Of a DNA stretch of 64,000 bases, positions 11,871 through 22,304 are shown one piece after another. Every line of letters begins with the position of its first letter. Within the stretch, counting starts at the first letter, position 1. The notes below the pieces were generated by a model. The model was not told the origin of the DNA. It was given only the letters and a program-made list of their open reading frames with translations, and searched no databases. Origin of the DNA: Siphonodentalium dalli (Eukaryota; Mollusca; Scaphopoda; Gadilida; Siphonodentaliidae); contig CP136063.1 in NCBI GenBank assembly GCA_032622095.1, forward strand, positions 149,785,379 through 149,849,378, in the 5' to 3' direction. The translations under genes and the position numbers were made by a program.

Positions 11871-13735
11871 AATTTTTTTTTTTTAAATCAATTTTTTTAG
11901 ATTTAGCTCCTTGCTAAATTTAGCATATACAAATATTAAATTTTGTTTGAACTTTAATAACAATAAAAAAAAAATTTAAATAATAAAAAAAAATTGACAC
12001 TTTCATTTATTTTAGTTTTATACGATTAATTAGGTGTGATATCCTGTTTTGAAAATATGAAGATTTTATTGCAATAGTTTCATGTAATATAATGATATCA
12101 ATAAATTACCATGTGATCATCCGACATCCAGAGTATATGAGAGGATTTTTATAGATGTTGTCATTCCAAGTGAAATCTGTTATGAAATGAGTGATGACGT
12201 ATGATACAGAGCTCTGGTGGGTCAAGCAAGATAAACAACACTGGTGGCTGGCTGTTTGTTTATTCTAACTGTCAAATTGATTAATGGCAGCACAAGACTG
12301 GTGTTTTTCCTATTCTTGAAATTTCATTACAGGGTGAGATAAGGGCCCCCTCACCTATACAAGTGTCTTCTAAATTCCATTAATTTGCTTCAAAAATAAT
12401 TAACCCTTTCCAAGGTTTCCATAGACACATGCTATAATGTACATGGACTCTTCCTCATATCTCTTAATATCTATTGGGTATCTTTGCACACTATTCACTT
12501 CTATCAATTTTGGTATTGACTGATTAATTGTTTTTTGAAAAATATATTAACCCTTCAGACACGTGCTTTCAATTTGAAATTAAAACAACAGCTGATAGCC
12601 AATATGATTTATCTATGCAATGGGAAACCGGCAGATAAATATACATGACTATTGTAAGTGATGACTTGTTTTGAAAATCAATATGGTAGATGTTAGTATT
12701 TCCAGGAACCTTATTTTCCCATTTGTTCACATTTTCATGGTTGATTGAATTTTAGGGGCCACAGAGCACTTAGAAGATTAACATTGAAGGTTGTGGCTTT
12801 TAGTGCCCAAGCTACTTGTAAAACATTGTAATGTGTGAAACCATTCAAATGAGGGCTAACTTACTTTCTTTTATATGAACGATTTAGTGGTCATAGGGGC
12901 CAGCATCCCCATCATATTATGTCTGTATAACATTATATAGATAATACTTTTGAATTGTATAAACTACATATATTTTTGAAAACCATGCATACACCCCTGT
13001 TATGAAACACTTAATCTTATTTAATACACAGGTCAGATCTGATCTTATATCTGTCCATGTTTGATAAACAAATAACTGGGGAGAATGGGGGTAGGGGGCG
13101 GGGGTAATTAAAGTACCATTTAAATACGAGATGGAATCCCCTACATATATGTCGTTCTAAGCAGTCTGGCTTGTCAACAATTATAATTTCTCTTTAGAAG
13201 TGAATAATAATCTTTGACAAATTATCAGTTATGGCTAGTCGCTATCGCCAAGGTATGGGTTAAACATCTGCCGATCGTGATCGGCCTCTCGTTTAAATTC
13301 ACAAGCATGTTTAGGATCACCTCTAGATGACAGCTATTGAATTTGAGCAATTATTAGCTCACATGAGATGAAGTCATCACTCCACATCTGTCCATCCATC
13401 AACAATTCTTTGAACTTCTTCTCCAGATCCATAGGCCCGAATTGGTTCATATTTGGTGTGGATGTTCTGGCAAAATCAGGTCCATAACTCTTTCCCTCCA
13501 TAGAAATTCTTAAATTAAAAGAACTTCTTGTGAAGAACTATCGGCCTATTTGGTATGAAGGGTCATTGTGTGACTGGAATTCTGATTCGTTCCAATGGGA
13601 TCGCCAGGTAAAATGGGGCAGAGCCCTTTCTCTCCATAGTAATTCTCTAAATGTCTTCAGATCATTGTGTTATATTTACATACACCTAATATCGCTTCCG
13701 ATTTCCCCATAGCATTACGGTAGACACGCCCCCTG
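11870..13735. other. Unassigned AT-rich DNA
   Basis: Contains A/T homopolymers near 11870-12000 and short pieces resembling pearl cores near 13290-13345. I see no gene and no element with definable ends. Confidence 0.35.
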
Positions 13736-13738
13736 AGT

Positions 13739-13811
13739 CAATGTGTTCATAAACCTATGAACGTAACGTGACGTCACTTTCAATGTCGTTCATAGGTTTA
13801 TGAACACATTG
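13739..13811. repeat. Perfect 24-bp inverted repeat
   Basis: The arms 13739-13762 and 13788-13811 are exact complements (core TGTTCATAAACCTATGAAC) around a 25-bp spacer with GTGACGTCAC. It could be a minimal MITE or a cruciform-forming site. Confidence 0.65.
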
Positions 13812-14201
13812 GTCCCGGAAATCACCGGAGATTGTCAGAGATGAACGACTGATTGAGTATTCAGCACGTCCGGATTTTGCAAGCAATTTGTTTTGGCCTA
13901 TAATCAGTGTTGTTTCCTGCACCTAAAACACATCTCCTCCGATTACACAACCCACGACCTCATGAATATATCATTATGGTAGAACGTCTTGTTGTCTATT
14001 TCTTATCACTCACAACCGAAACAGATATTATCATTCTTAAAATCAACACGTCTTCATTCATTACAAACCAAACAAGACATTTCATCATACATGTATGTGT
14101 ATACATACTTTACTGTGAAATTTTGTTTGCATAATCAATTCAATCCCTTCATTGTATGAATCAACTGCAATGCATAACATTTTCCAAATTATCCCCCATC
14201 C

Positions 14202-14236
14202 CAAGTTGAGCTACAGTGTCATTGACACTTTCATTG
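14202..14236 (-). repeat. Solo pearl-type 5' terminus
   Basis: AAGTTGAGCTACAGTGTCAT and the following GACACTTTCATT are identical to the complement of the pearl 5' terminus seen at 28808, 47951, 52049 and 55014. The rest of an element is absent. Confidence 0.6.
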
Positions 14237-14256
14237 TTGAAAGTTTTGTCTGTTTC

Positions 14257-14455
14257 TCCCTTTCCTTACTAAATACTCATTGACAAGTAGTTAATTTAGG
14301 AAATGTTCAGATAAGTTCAACAGACTTAGGCTAGAATAGGAATCCTGCATTTGTATTATTTGTTTGCTGTCTGCTTATATTTCCTGATCCCTTAAAAGTC
14401 CAATTTATGCTTTTATAACTGAATGGGAGAATCCGTTCCGTAAAGAATGGGTTAT
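14257..14455. mobile_element. TTAA-type MITE, ACTAAATACTCATTGA family, copy 1
   Basis: The left end reads CTTTCCTTACTAAATACTCA and the right end GGGAGAATCCGTTCCGTAAAG followed by AATGGGTTA. Terminal complementarity (TTTACTAAAT against ATTTAGTAAAG in better copies) and TTAA flanks elsewhere indicate a piggyBac-like non-autonomous family. The TTAA is eroded here. A further 5' fragment lies at about 14553-14600. Confidence 0.55.
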
Positions 14456-14855
14456 CTCACACATTCATAGCTGAATGGACTGGCTTCTGGTCTGACATTC
14501 ATACATTACCAAAACTTAGTAACCATCAGTCATACTATTAAACAAGATAATTAACCCTTTCTTTACTAAATGTTAAATTTTAGAAATGAATAGGAGAATC
14601 AATTCTGGAATCGAAGGTGAATGACAAAACGAAAACTTATCCAGATTTTAAATGTGGAAATATGTAAATATCTAGAACTTGATGTTTATTTGAGTTACAC
14701 TGACAACCACAAAAAGATTTCCCACTGGAAACCTTTTGAGTCAATATCGCATACACCAAATATCCAAATCAGTTGACATCTGTTCAAAAGAAAGAAAAAA
14801 TAATTTAGAATCATCACTCCACTCAAGTGTTTAACGATTCTTCCCTGGTTTATCT

Positions 14856-15098
14856 TTAAACCTTCTTTACTAAATACTCATTTGACGAGTAGTTCCCTTA
14901 GGAAATATTCAGATAAACTACTGACGTGAACATTTTCCACCATTGAATCAGCTAAATGATTAGGAATTTTTCTGCTCTTGTATTATCTGTTATGTTGTTG
15001 CTTATTTTTCCTGAACACCCCTCCAAATGAATAATAGACTATTCCGATGCATAGTTATAAACTGAGTTGTAGCATCCGTTTAGCAAAGAATGGGTTAA
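14856..15098. mobile_element. TTAA-type MITE, ACTAAATACTCATTGA family, copy 2
   Basis: Flanked by TTAA at 14856-14859 and 15095-15098. Left end ACCTTCTTTACTAAATACTC, right end CCGTTTAGCAAAGAATGGG. Same family as copies at 14257, 16812, 22372, 26716 and 27167. Confidence 0.65.
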
Positions 15099-15754
15099 TG
15101 ATTGAAAGCCTTCTATTTTTTTTACTGAACACGCTGAATACCTCGACCCACCACTGTGTGTTGTTAACGCTTCTGAACTCTCGCTGCTCTTTACTCAAGT
15201 TATTCTCATGAGCTGCACTATTTTTTCACCTTGGAAAGGAATTGATAATGATTTTGTGCATTTCAAATTAAGTGCTCTTTTCATGTGTATGTGGGCTTCC
15301 ATGAGCTCGAGTTTGTCAAATTTGCATTGCATCATATATTTCTTATTAAATATTTACATGTTTCAATTATCGTTGTACATTTATAGGACCCACACTCATA
15401 CAGAATTGTTATTTATTATATGCTTGCCTATAAAATAGGGAACATTACCGTAACGTAGATCATCTTATCTATCTCTTCGGAGCTACAGTGCAATCGCTAT
15501 TTTGTTATTTCCGATATTTCACTGCAGCCCACTGGCTTGAAACTAACAACTACCAGGAACACATGTGCATCTGAAACCGGAGTTACCTGACAGAATCTCA
15601 TGTCATGACAGCAGCCAACAGTACACATACATTTGTAAACTATGTAATAGTTCCTCAAAAACTATATAGTTTGGACTAGACTGGTCCAGCTCACACTGGA
15701 CCAGTCCAAGAGGGTTGGTCCGGTCCCCGGTCTGGTACAGCCGTGGACCCATTT

Positions 15755-16608
15755 TAGCTCAATTTTATTTTGTTAAGTTTGAGCTATTGCCATGGGTTGG
15801 CAAACGTCGTCCGTGCATCAACAATTTCCCTTGGCTCACCCTACAGGCTGCATCCCTCATCTGTTCATCACCAAATTTCATATGGATCTTTGTGGTGACC
15901 CCTTGATGGGAGCCATGGATTTTTTCTAAAATTTGTTAAAAGACATGGCTGCCAGCAGCCATTTTGGATTTCAAATTTGAATACATTGGCACACCCTGCA
16001 GCCCGCATTTATTAGAGAAATGTTTTGAAAATTTACAGGCATGTTTAGGATGACCTCTAGATGGGAGCTATAAAATTTTAGCGATTTTCGATGAAAAACA
16101 TGGCCACTGGCAGCCATCTTGTATTTTACTCTTTGCATGGCTAAATCCATTGGCACAACATACAGGCCATATCCCTCATCCAATCATCATCAAACTTCAT
16201 AGGGATCTTCAGGGTGACCTCTAGATAATTTTGAATTTCGTTAAAAAACATGGTCGCCAGTGATCATCTGGGATTTTACTTTTTGAATCCTTTGGCGCAC
16301 CCTATGTGCCACATCCCTCATCCAAACTTCATATGGTTCTTTGGTGTTACCTCTGGATGGAAGCTGTCCAATTTTCCGAAACTTGTTAATAAAAACATGG
16401 GCGCCTGGAGCCATCTTAGATTTCACATTTGAATCCATCTGCACACCCTGCAGCAGACATTTAGTGGAGAAATGAAATTAATTTCATTTACACAATACAA
16501 TCCATTTACTGAAACTTTTTGATTTTCCTTCTTTATCATTCTATTGACTGCTCAGCATAAAATTAACACCTTCCGAAGTTGAGCAACAGTGTCATTGACA
16601 CTTTCATT
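15755..16608 (-). mobile_element. Pearl-type element, minus strand, ~4 core units
   Basis: Read on the minus strand it starts AATGAAAGTGTCAATGACAC, has TGCTCAAC, and carries about four diverged ~160-bp core units (blocks near 16400, 16265, 16100 and 15945, each with a CAAGATGGC-like motif). It ends GCCATGGCAATAGCTCAAAC and TTGAGCTA at 15755. It is more diverged than the copies in TRMT13 introns, so probably older. Confidence 0.65.
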
Positions 16609-16811
16609 TTGTGGTCCTGTCCGAATCACTAGAGCAAGCAAGGGATTTTGTCATGCTAATCCTGATGTCCCTGCATTGCTTCCGCCTAACCTATGACCGG
16701 GGAGATAATGATGAAAAGCACATTGAAACTAATTTACTATTGAATGTAAAATGCATCTATTGTTAATATTATTCAAAATCAATTTCACAAGATCGTTAGT
16801 ATAAATGTTGA

Positions 16812-16988
16812 TTAACTTAGGAAATGTTTAGATAATAAGTTCAACAAATGGCCCTTAGATTGTTGTCTGCACATAATACCTGAACACCCCTGAAAAAGTC
16901 TTGAACACCCCTCAAGATGAATACTAGACCATTCCAAATATACTTTTATAACTGGGTGGGAGAATCCATTTAGTAAAGAGAGGGTAAT
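16812..16988. mobile_element. TTAA-type MITE copy, 5'-truncated
   Basis: Shares TTAGGAAATGTTTAGATAA and GGGAGAATCCATTTAGTAAA with the ACTAAATACTCATTGA family. The left end is damaged. Confidence 0.5.
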
Positions 16989-17241
16989 AGCGGACAAGGT
17001 CTTACCTTGATGAAGACCTACCTCTGATAGGTTTGTATTTGATATTATGCATGCATTACAATGTGTACATATTATGGATATACAATCTTAACTTGACATA
17101 AATTCCAGTGCGATTGTTAGTCACCAGTTAAATCAAAGCAAAAACGTTAATTCTGAAAACACGAGACAGTAGGTCGTAACTTGGCTCAGTTTTAGTAAAT
17201 GGATGGTCTAATTTGAAAAAAAGAGCACATTGGATAAAATA

Positions 17242-17623
17242 ATGAAAGTATCAAATAGACTGTAGCTCAACTTGGGAAGGAGTTAATTTTTTGCAGCCCA
17301 ATTAATAGAATGATAAAGAAGGAAAGTAAACTAGAGGTCACCCGATAATGATGGTCAGCGCCCTTGTTTTTCATTGAAAATCATTCAAATTTGATAGCTC
17401 CCATTTGAAATCCAAGATGGCTGCTGGCGACGACCATGTTTTTCATCAAAATTCGGAAAAATTTGATAGCTCCCATCTATAGGTCAATCTGAAGCTACAT
17501 ATGAAATTTGGTGAAGATCTGATGAGGGATGCGGCCTGTAGGGTGTGCTGAAGGAAATTATTGACGGATGACTGATGCCAACCCATAACATTACCTCAAA
17601 CTTTACTTTGTAAAGTTGAGCTA
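17242..17623 (+). mobile_element. Short pearl-type element, plus strand
   Basis: Begins AATGAAAGTATCAAATAGAC, then TGTAGCTCAACTTGGGAAGG, and ends CTTTACTTTGTAAAGTTGAG then CTA. One or two diverged core units (CCAAGATGGCTGCTGGCGAC near 17412) lie between. Both family termini are present. Confidence 0.65.
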
Positions 17624-17680
17624 AAAATGACAATATATAACAGAATAGCTGCCATGTTGGAGTACGAACTTCGCGGCTGG

Positions 17681-18070
17681 TTAACCCTTTACCCAACAAA
17701 CCGGCCAAAGAAAGCTTCAACAGCCTAAAATATCTTCGGTCTGTCTCAATAGAACCATACAAATATGGATATCATTGGAACCGGCTCCTTGACCACATTG
17801 TGATAGTTACAGTTATGCCCTGTGCCAATGCATTCTCTTATATATGCGAGTCGACCATAGGTCGCCTCGCATATATAAGAGAATGCATTGGCCTAAAAAA
17901 AAACTTTTTTTAACACTTTTTACAATTTTTTTTTACATTCTTTAACAATTTTATAATTTTTAATGTGTTAAGCCAATGCATTCTCTTATATATGCGAGGC
18001 GACCTATGGTCGACTCGCATATATAAGAGAATGCATTGGCACAGGGCCCTTCTGTTGGGTAAAGGGTTAA
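17681..18070. mobile_element. TTAA-flanked (piggyBac-like) MITE with two facing hairpins
   Basis: TTAA at 17681-17684 and 18067-18070. Terminal repeats CCCTTTACCCAACA and TGTTGGGTAAAGGG are perfect complements of 14 bp. Inside are two hairpins (about 17823-17895 and 17973-18041), each made of AATGCATTCTCTTATATATG and its complement around GCGAGTCGACC. They are separated by an A/T-rich spacer and are inverted relative to each other. Confidence 0.8.
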
Positions 18071-18940
18071 ACATTCAAAAGCCTTAGAGGGAATCCAAAG
18101 GAAAGCTACTAAACTCATTCCGAAAATATGTCAGCTACCATGAAAGATTAAAAAAAAAAAGAGGAGGAGACCCTCATAACCTCATTTGGGGACATCACAA
18201 CACCGAGGCTGGTGAGTTAATTGAATGAAGAACAATACTAGAATGAAAGGGAACCAATATAAAATCCAGATTAGCAGATGCAACAAAGATAATAACTTGT
18301 ATTTCTTTACTGAATGTATTCTGAGTTTGACCAGGTTTGTGGTTGCACAGCTTGGGGATATGAGATATCAATTTGATGACTTGGGGTCTGAAATCTACCA
18401 GCCATAATAACCTGTTACCACAGTTATATCCTTTATAACCGGCCAAACAACATTGTCACTTATAGACGAGAAAGATTACGTTATGCTATGATAACCAAAT
18501 TAAAATGGTGGGGTAGATCATAACTAACAGCAACCTTGTATTTGAATGTCCCTAAGATCAGCCAAGTTCCAAATATTTTATTTAAATTTTTACATCGTGG
18601 TGATGGGTAAATAGAGTAGGCACCATGGCCTCTATTGAGACAATGGTAGATATTATTTTTCATATTATTTATTTTTATAAAATATAAAGTCATAAAACAT
18701 TCAAATTTTTTAAGTTAAATAACGAATTGGTGGAACAATATAATTATTTATTACATGATCCTACCCTTACTCCAATCAATAAACTAATTCTATAAATTGT
18801 GATATTAAACGTTCGTTTAATAATAACAGGAAATAGTGCCAGGTGACCTTTGACTTCCGGTTTGTCGTCTGTTTACATTCCGTACGCTACATCTCAAAAT
18901 ACAATGGCTTCCAATAGTTTTCAACAAACTATAATGAATG
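18070..18940. other. Unassigned DNA
   Basis: No gene, tandem array or terminal repeat recognised. The stretch 18840-18905 (GGTGACCTTTGACTTCCGGT, then ATTCCGTACGC) is less AT-rich and could be an eroded CpG-type promoter, but I have no further support. Confidence 0.3.
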
Positions 18941-18947
18941 AAGAGTT

Positions 18948-19202
18948 TGAAAAGTTATGTCATTAAATATACGCCATTAAATAAGCCAAAGAGTCTTTAT
19001 TTATCTTGGACTATTTCTTTACGAGGGCAAACAATGCAAAGTTACGTGAAACATCATCGCATGCCTTATAGTAGCCGATGTTTGAAAAGTTATGTCACTA
19101 AATATATGCCATTAAATATGCCAGAGTCTTTATTAATCTGGGAATATTTCTTTATGTGGGGCAAACAGGGCATAGCTATGTGCCTTATAGTAGCCGATGT
19201 TA
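18948..19202 (+). repeat. Diverged tandem duplication, ~130-bp unit x2
   Basis: The block starting TTTGAAAAGTTATGTCATTA at 18948 recurs at 19081 as TTTGAAAAGTTATGTCACTA. Both run through TATGCCATTAAATA-like sequence to GCCTTATAGTAGCCGATGTT. One frame stays open across both copies (18938-19228), but substitutions show no obvious codon pattern, so I do not call a gene. Confidence 0.6.
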
Positions 19203-19278
19203 GTTTCGCTTCCCATTTGTTGATTTAGGCATGTTTTGTCAAGGTTTTGGATCATTTAATAAATAGAATCTGCAACTC

Positions 19279-19402
19279 GTCCCCAGTTTATAGCGGAATT
19301 CACAAAACTCGTCCAGTAAATTAGGTCTGGACCTCACCAAAGGTTCAGTCCAGACCTAATTTACAGGACTTGTTTTGTAAAATCTGCTATAAACTGGGGA
19401 CT
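19279..19402. repeat. Foldback element (GTCCCCAGTTTATAGC arms)
   Basis: The outer arms CCCCAGTTTATAGC and GCTATAAACTGGGG are perfect complements. Inner arms GTAAATTAGGTCTGGAC pair with GTCCAGACCTAATTTAC around a short centre at 19335-19350. Small MITE-like palindrome. Confidence 0.7.
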
Positions 19403-22090
19403 CGTTGTTGATCCTCTATATACTGTAGTCAGTAATTATAATTCATCCAAAGTGACATGATTTTAAAGGGAACCTTTGATGTGGGTTCATGTGAAATAAG
19501 ATAAATTTTATAAAGGTCTCAGAAACAACAATCATCATAATGTCGATTTAAAATAGGTTGACTTTGGTCTAATTGTTATTATTAATAATCCTCCAATAAT
19601 GAGATTTTGCATATCGAAACAATTGTTATGTAAACATAACTTTTACAGGGGCATTAATGGTCAATGTTCAGCTAGTCCAATAAGATACCAGAGTTTAACC
19701 AAAACATGACATTAAACATTGGAAAATTCTTTTGAAAATATTTAGACTAAAATATTTTAACTTTAAACTACACGATTAACACAGTTTGTTGACAAAGCAC
19801 TGTTACAGTTTTGTTTACATAATGGTTTCAACATGCAAAATTTTGTAATTGGAGAACTTTCAATAATAAATTTCTTAACATTCATCAGGTGAGACTATTT
19901 TAGTCAGTTGGTTCATACTGGACAAACTCAACAGACAGGGTATCTTTGATTGTCACTCTCTTTCAAGGTGATTTCATCATACCAGCTATCACTCAAATCA
20001 ATGGCTAGCTTTTCCTGCAGATACCCTGACTAATACTGCTAATAGACAAGTGCACTGCAGAGAGTATATCCCCCACAAAGTTGGCTTTCCACCGATGTTC
20101 CTTAATTTTCTGAGGTCGCTTAATTCAAAAGTTGTCCTAATCATGACTGGACAAACATGTTGCATGTGGATATCCTTCATGTAGTTCATGAATATATGAA
20201 AAATCAATCTCATCTGATCTAAGATGACGGATATACAGGGGCAAGAGGTATTTCACTATAAGGGCTTGTTTTGGGAGGTTGTGGAATTTACATTTCGGTT
20301 TTGTTTTTTTTGGGGTGAAAAACTCGGTCTCGGTTTTAGTATGCAATCACTTAAGGTATAGCAATTAGTCCCATATAACTGGACAAAACAGGCACTACCA
20401 GTTACAGAGGGTTGGGGTAAGTTGGGGAACAGCTTGCTGTGTTGCTAACTCATGAACTATTGTGAGAATGTGAGATAATAGTCATATAGAACTATCAAGT
20501 TTAAGCACACACAAAATAGTTGTGTTTCTGGTTGCCGACCGACCATATTTATTGATGCCGACCCTAAATCTTTTTCCGACTATACACAAATATTTTCCCC
20601 ATACCAAAATCAAAAAATAAAAGTGAAACGCAATACAGCGACATTTCGTACATACAAGATAAAGTCACGTGCGACTGATAGTAATACCGATATCATTTAC
20701 AATCAATACTGCATTATGACTTTTGAATAGTTTAAAGACAAGGTAATCAATCAGTTACGATGTGACACGTGCCCAATTCATGGACAATGCTGATGTAATT
20801 ACGCATTGGATGTTCCCGCTCAGTTTGTGGGTGAGAGGTAACGATACGCGAAAAATAACTGTAGCGATCAACAAGACGCAAAATAAGTGCACGTCCATGT
20901 ACACTGCAATTGGCCAGTTCAAATTTGTAATATTTCATTGAAAGTTATAGATAAAAGTTCAATTTTATTGACCAATTAGTCAGGAGAATGAAGTTTCAGA
21001 AATTGCAGTTCAAACTACCGAATTTATTTCCGCACAGAACGAAATGTTTCGTCATGCACTTTTAACCCACATCAATTCAAATAAAATGCACACTTATTCT
21101 AAGAGAGTTGACAATAAAGGTGACAAACATCAATGACCTACTGCATGTAGTTCGTGTTGACTGTGTAGACACTCATCAATCCATAGGTTCCAGAACAAAA
21201 AGCTTCCGGACCATTTCCCATGTGGTATAACATTTCTTTTCGGTTTGCATTCCCATTTTTGCAACGACAATCTTCCTCATTTCAGTTTCGTTTGGCACTG
21301 CAAACACATTCACTGTAAAATTCTAGGGTTTTAGGCTATCAGATGCAAAATATGGATCGTGGAACGGACTTTACCGAGCACAGAGAATGCGTTTTTTTGT
21401 ATTTTGCTCGGTGCGGTTTCTCGGTGTTGTCTCAACACCGAAACCTCGGTGTTAAAACCGACACCGTTACAACTCTACTAAGGGAGAAGTCAGAGGGAAG
21501 TCACTTCTCCCTATTCTCAACCTGCAAGCTGAGGCCTTTTCACCCCATGAAGCGTAATGAGTATACTAACAAGAGAATCGCTGGGGCATGGCTAAATACA
21601 GCCATTAGTTTACTTGTAAAATTGTTATTAAATCAGGTGAATTCTAAGTTGAAAAAGGGCCGTAACTCATGTAAAAATAATTGGACCAAACCAGTAATTG
21701 AATGTGGTCTGTATCTTTGGCTGTGACACACACACCAACTTTGGTTCTTATCAATTAAACCAAACTGGAATTATCGGTCTATTACTAAAATGTGATGAAA
21801 TTGGGTGAATTCTCATGTAAAAATAATTCAAACTGGAATTAACAGTCAGAAACTGAAACTGTTAATGGTAAAAATTAATGGACGAAACCCATATTATATG
21901 GGTATCCTTTCCCCCAACCTGTGTTATCACCATGCCAAAGGACAATGAAATCTGAAAATTAACACCCGAGTTACAAGGTGATATTGTTTGGAAGGATGGA
22001 GTCCTCAGCTATATCCCCTGAAGATCGGGGGCATAATACACTTGCTGGTTTATCTAGTGAATATCACTTTTGGGGTTTAAAGAGCTAGAT
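19403..22090. other. Unassigned DNA downstream of TRMT13
   Basis: Lies 3' of the TRMT13 stop on its transcribed strand, so the part nearest 22090 may be 3' UTR. A 127-codon frame at 21343-21726 overlaps repetitive text (AAAGGGCCGTAACTCATGTA, partly repeated near 21820) and is not convincing. No other structure was recognised. Confidence 0.35.
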
Positions 22091-22092
22091 AC

Positions 22093-22098
22093 TTTATT
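22093..22098 (-). promoter_or_regulatory. AATAAA poly(A) signal overlapping the TRMT13 stop
   Basis: On the minus strand the end reads GATAAATAAAG: the TAA stop (22094-22096) is inside the canonical AATAAA hexamer. If used, the 3' UTR would be only some tens of bases long. It could also be fortuitous in AT-rich DNA. Confidence 0.4.
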
Positions 22099-22304
22099 TA
22101 TCCAGATTGTTGACTATGTTATCTCCAGGTATTGGTTTGGCAATGATTGCTACATTCTCTGGGGTAAGGCTCCAGTCTATATATTTAAGCAGGTAACAGT
22201 TGTAGTTGAGATCTTGCATATATTTCACTCTGCCCATGTCTATCAGCCGCTTGCATTTAATCCCAATCTTTTCTCGCTCCTCTGGAGATAGTTTTTCTCC
22301 TCCC
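22094..22304 (-). CDS. TRMT13: TRMT13 terminal exon
   Basis: 211 nt including the TAA stop. Encodes (R)GGEKLSPEEREKIGIKCK, RLIDMGRVKYMQ and SLTPENVAIIAKP, ending NNLDK. The KCKRLIDxGR-x-YMQ and SLTPENV blocks match the family's C-terminus. Acceptor GTGAATG...CATTCACAG on the minus strand. Confidence 0.93.

Noticed and set aside
21343-21726. 127-codon frame as a gene
   Set aside because: Part of it repeats at 21780-21850 and contains a CA tract; no domain, no splice sites and no codon bias visible.
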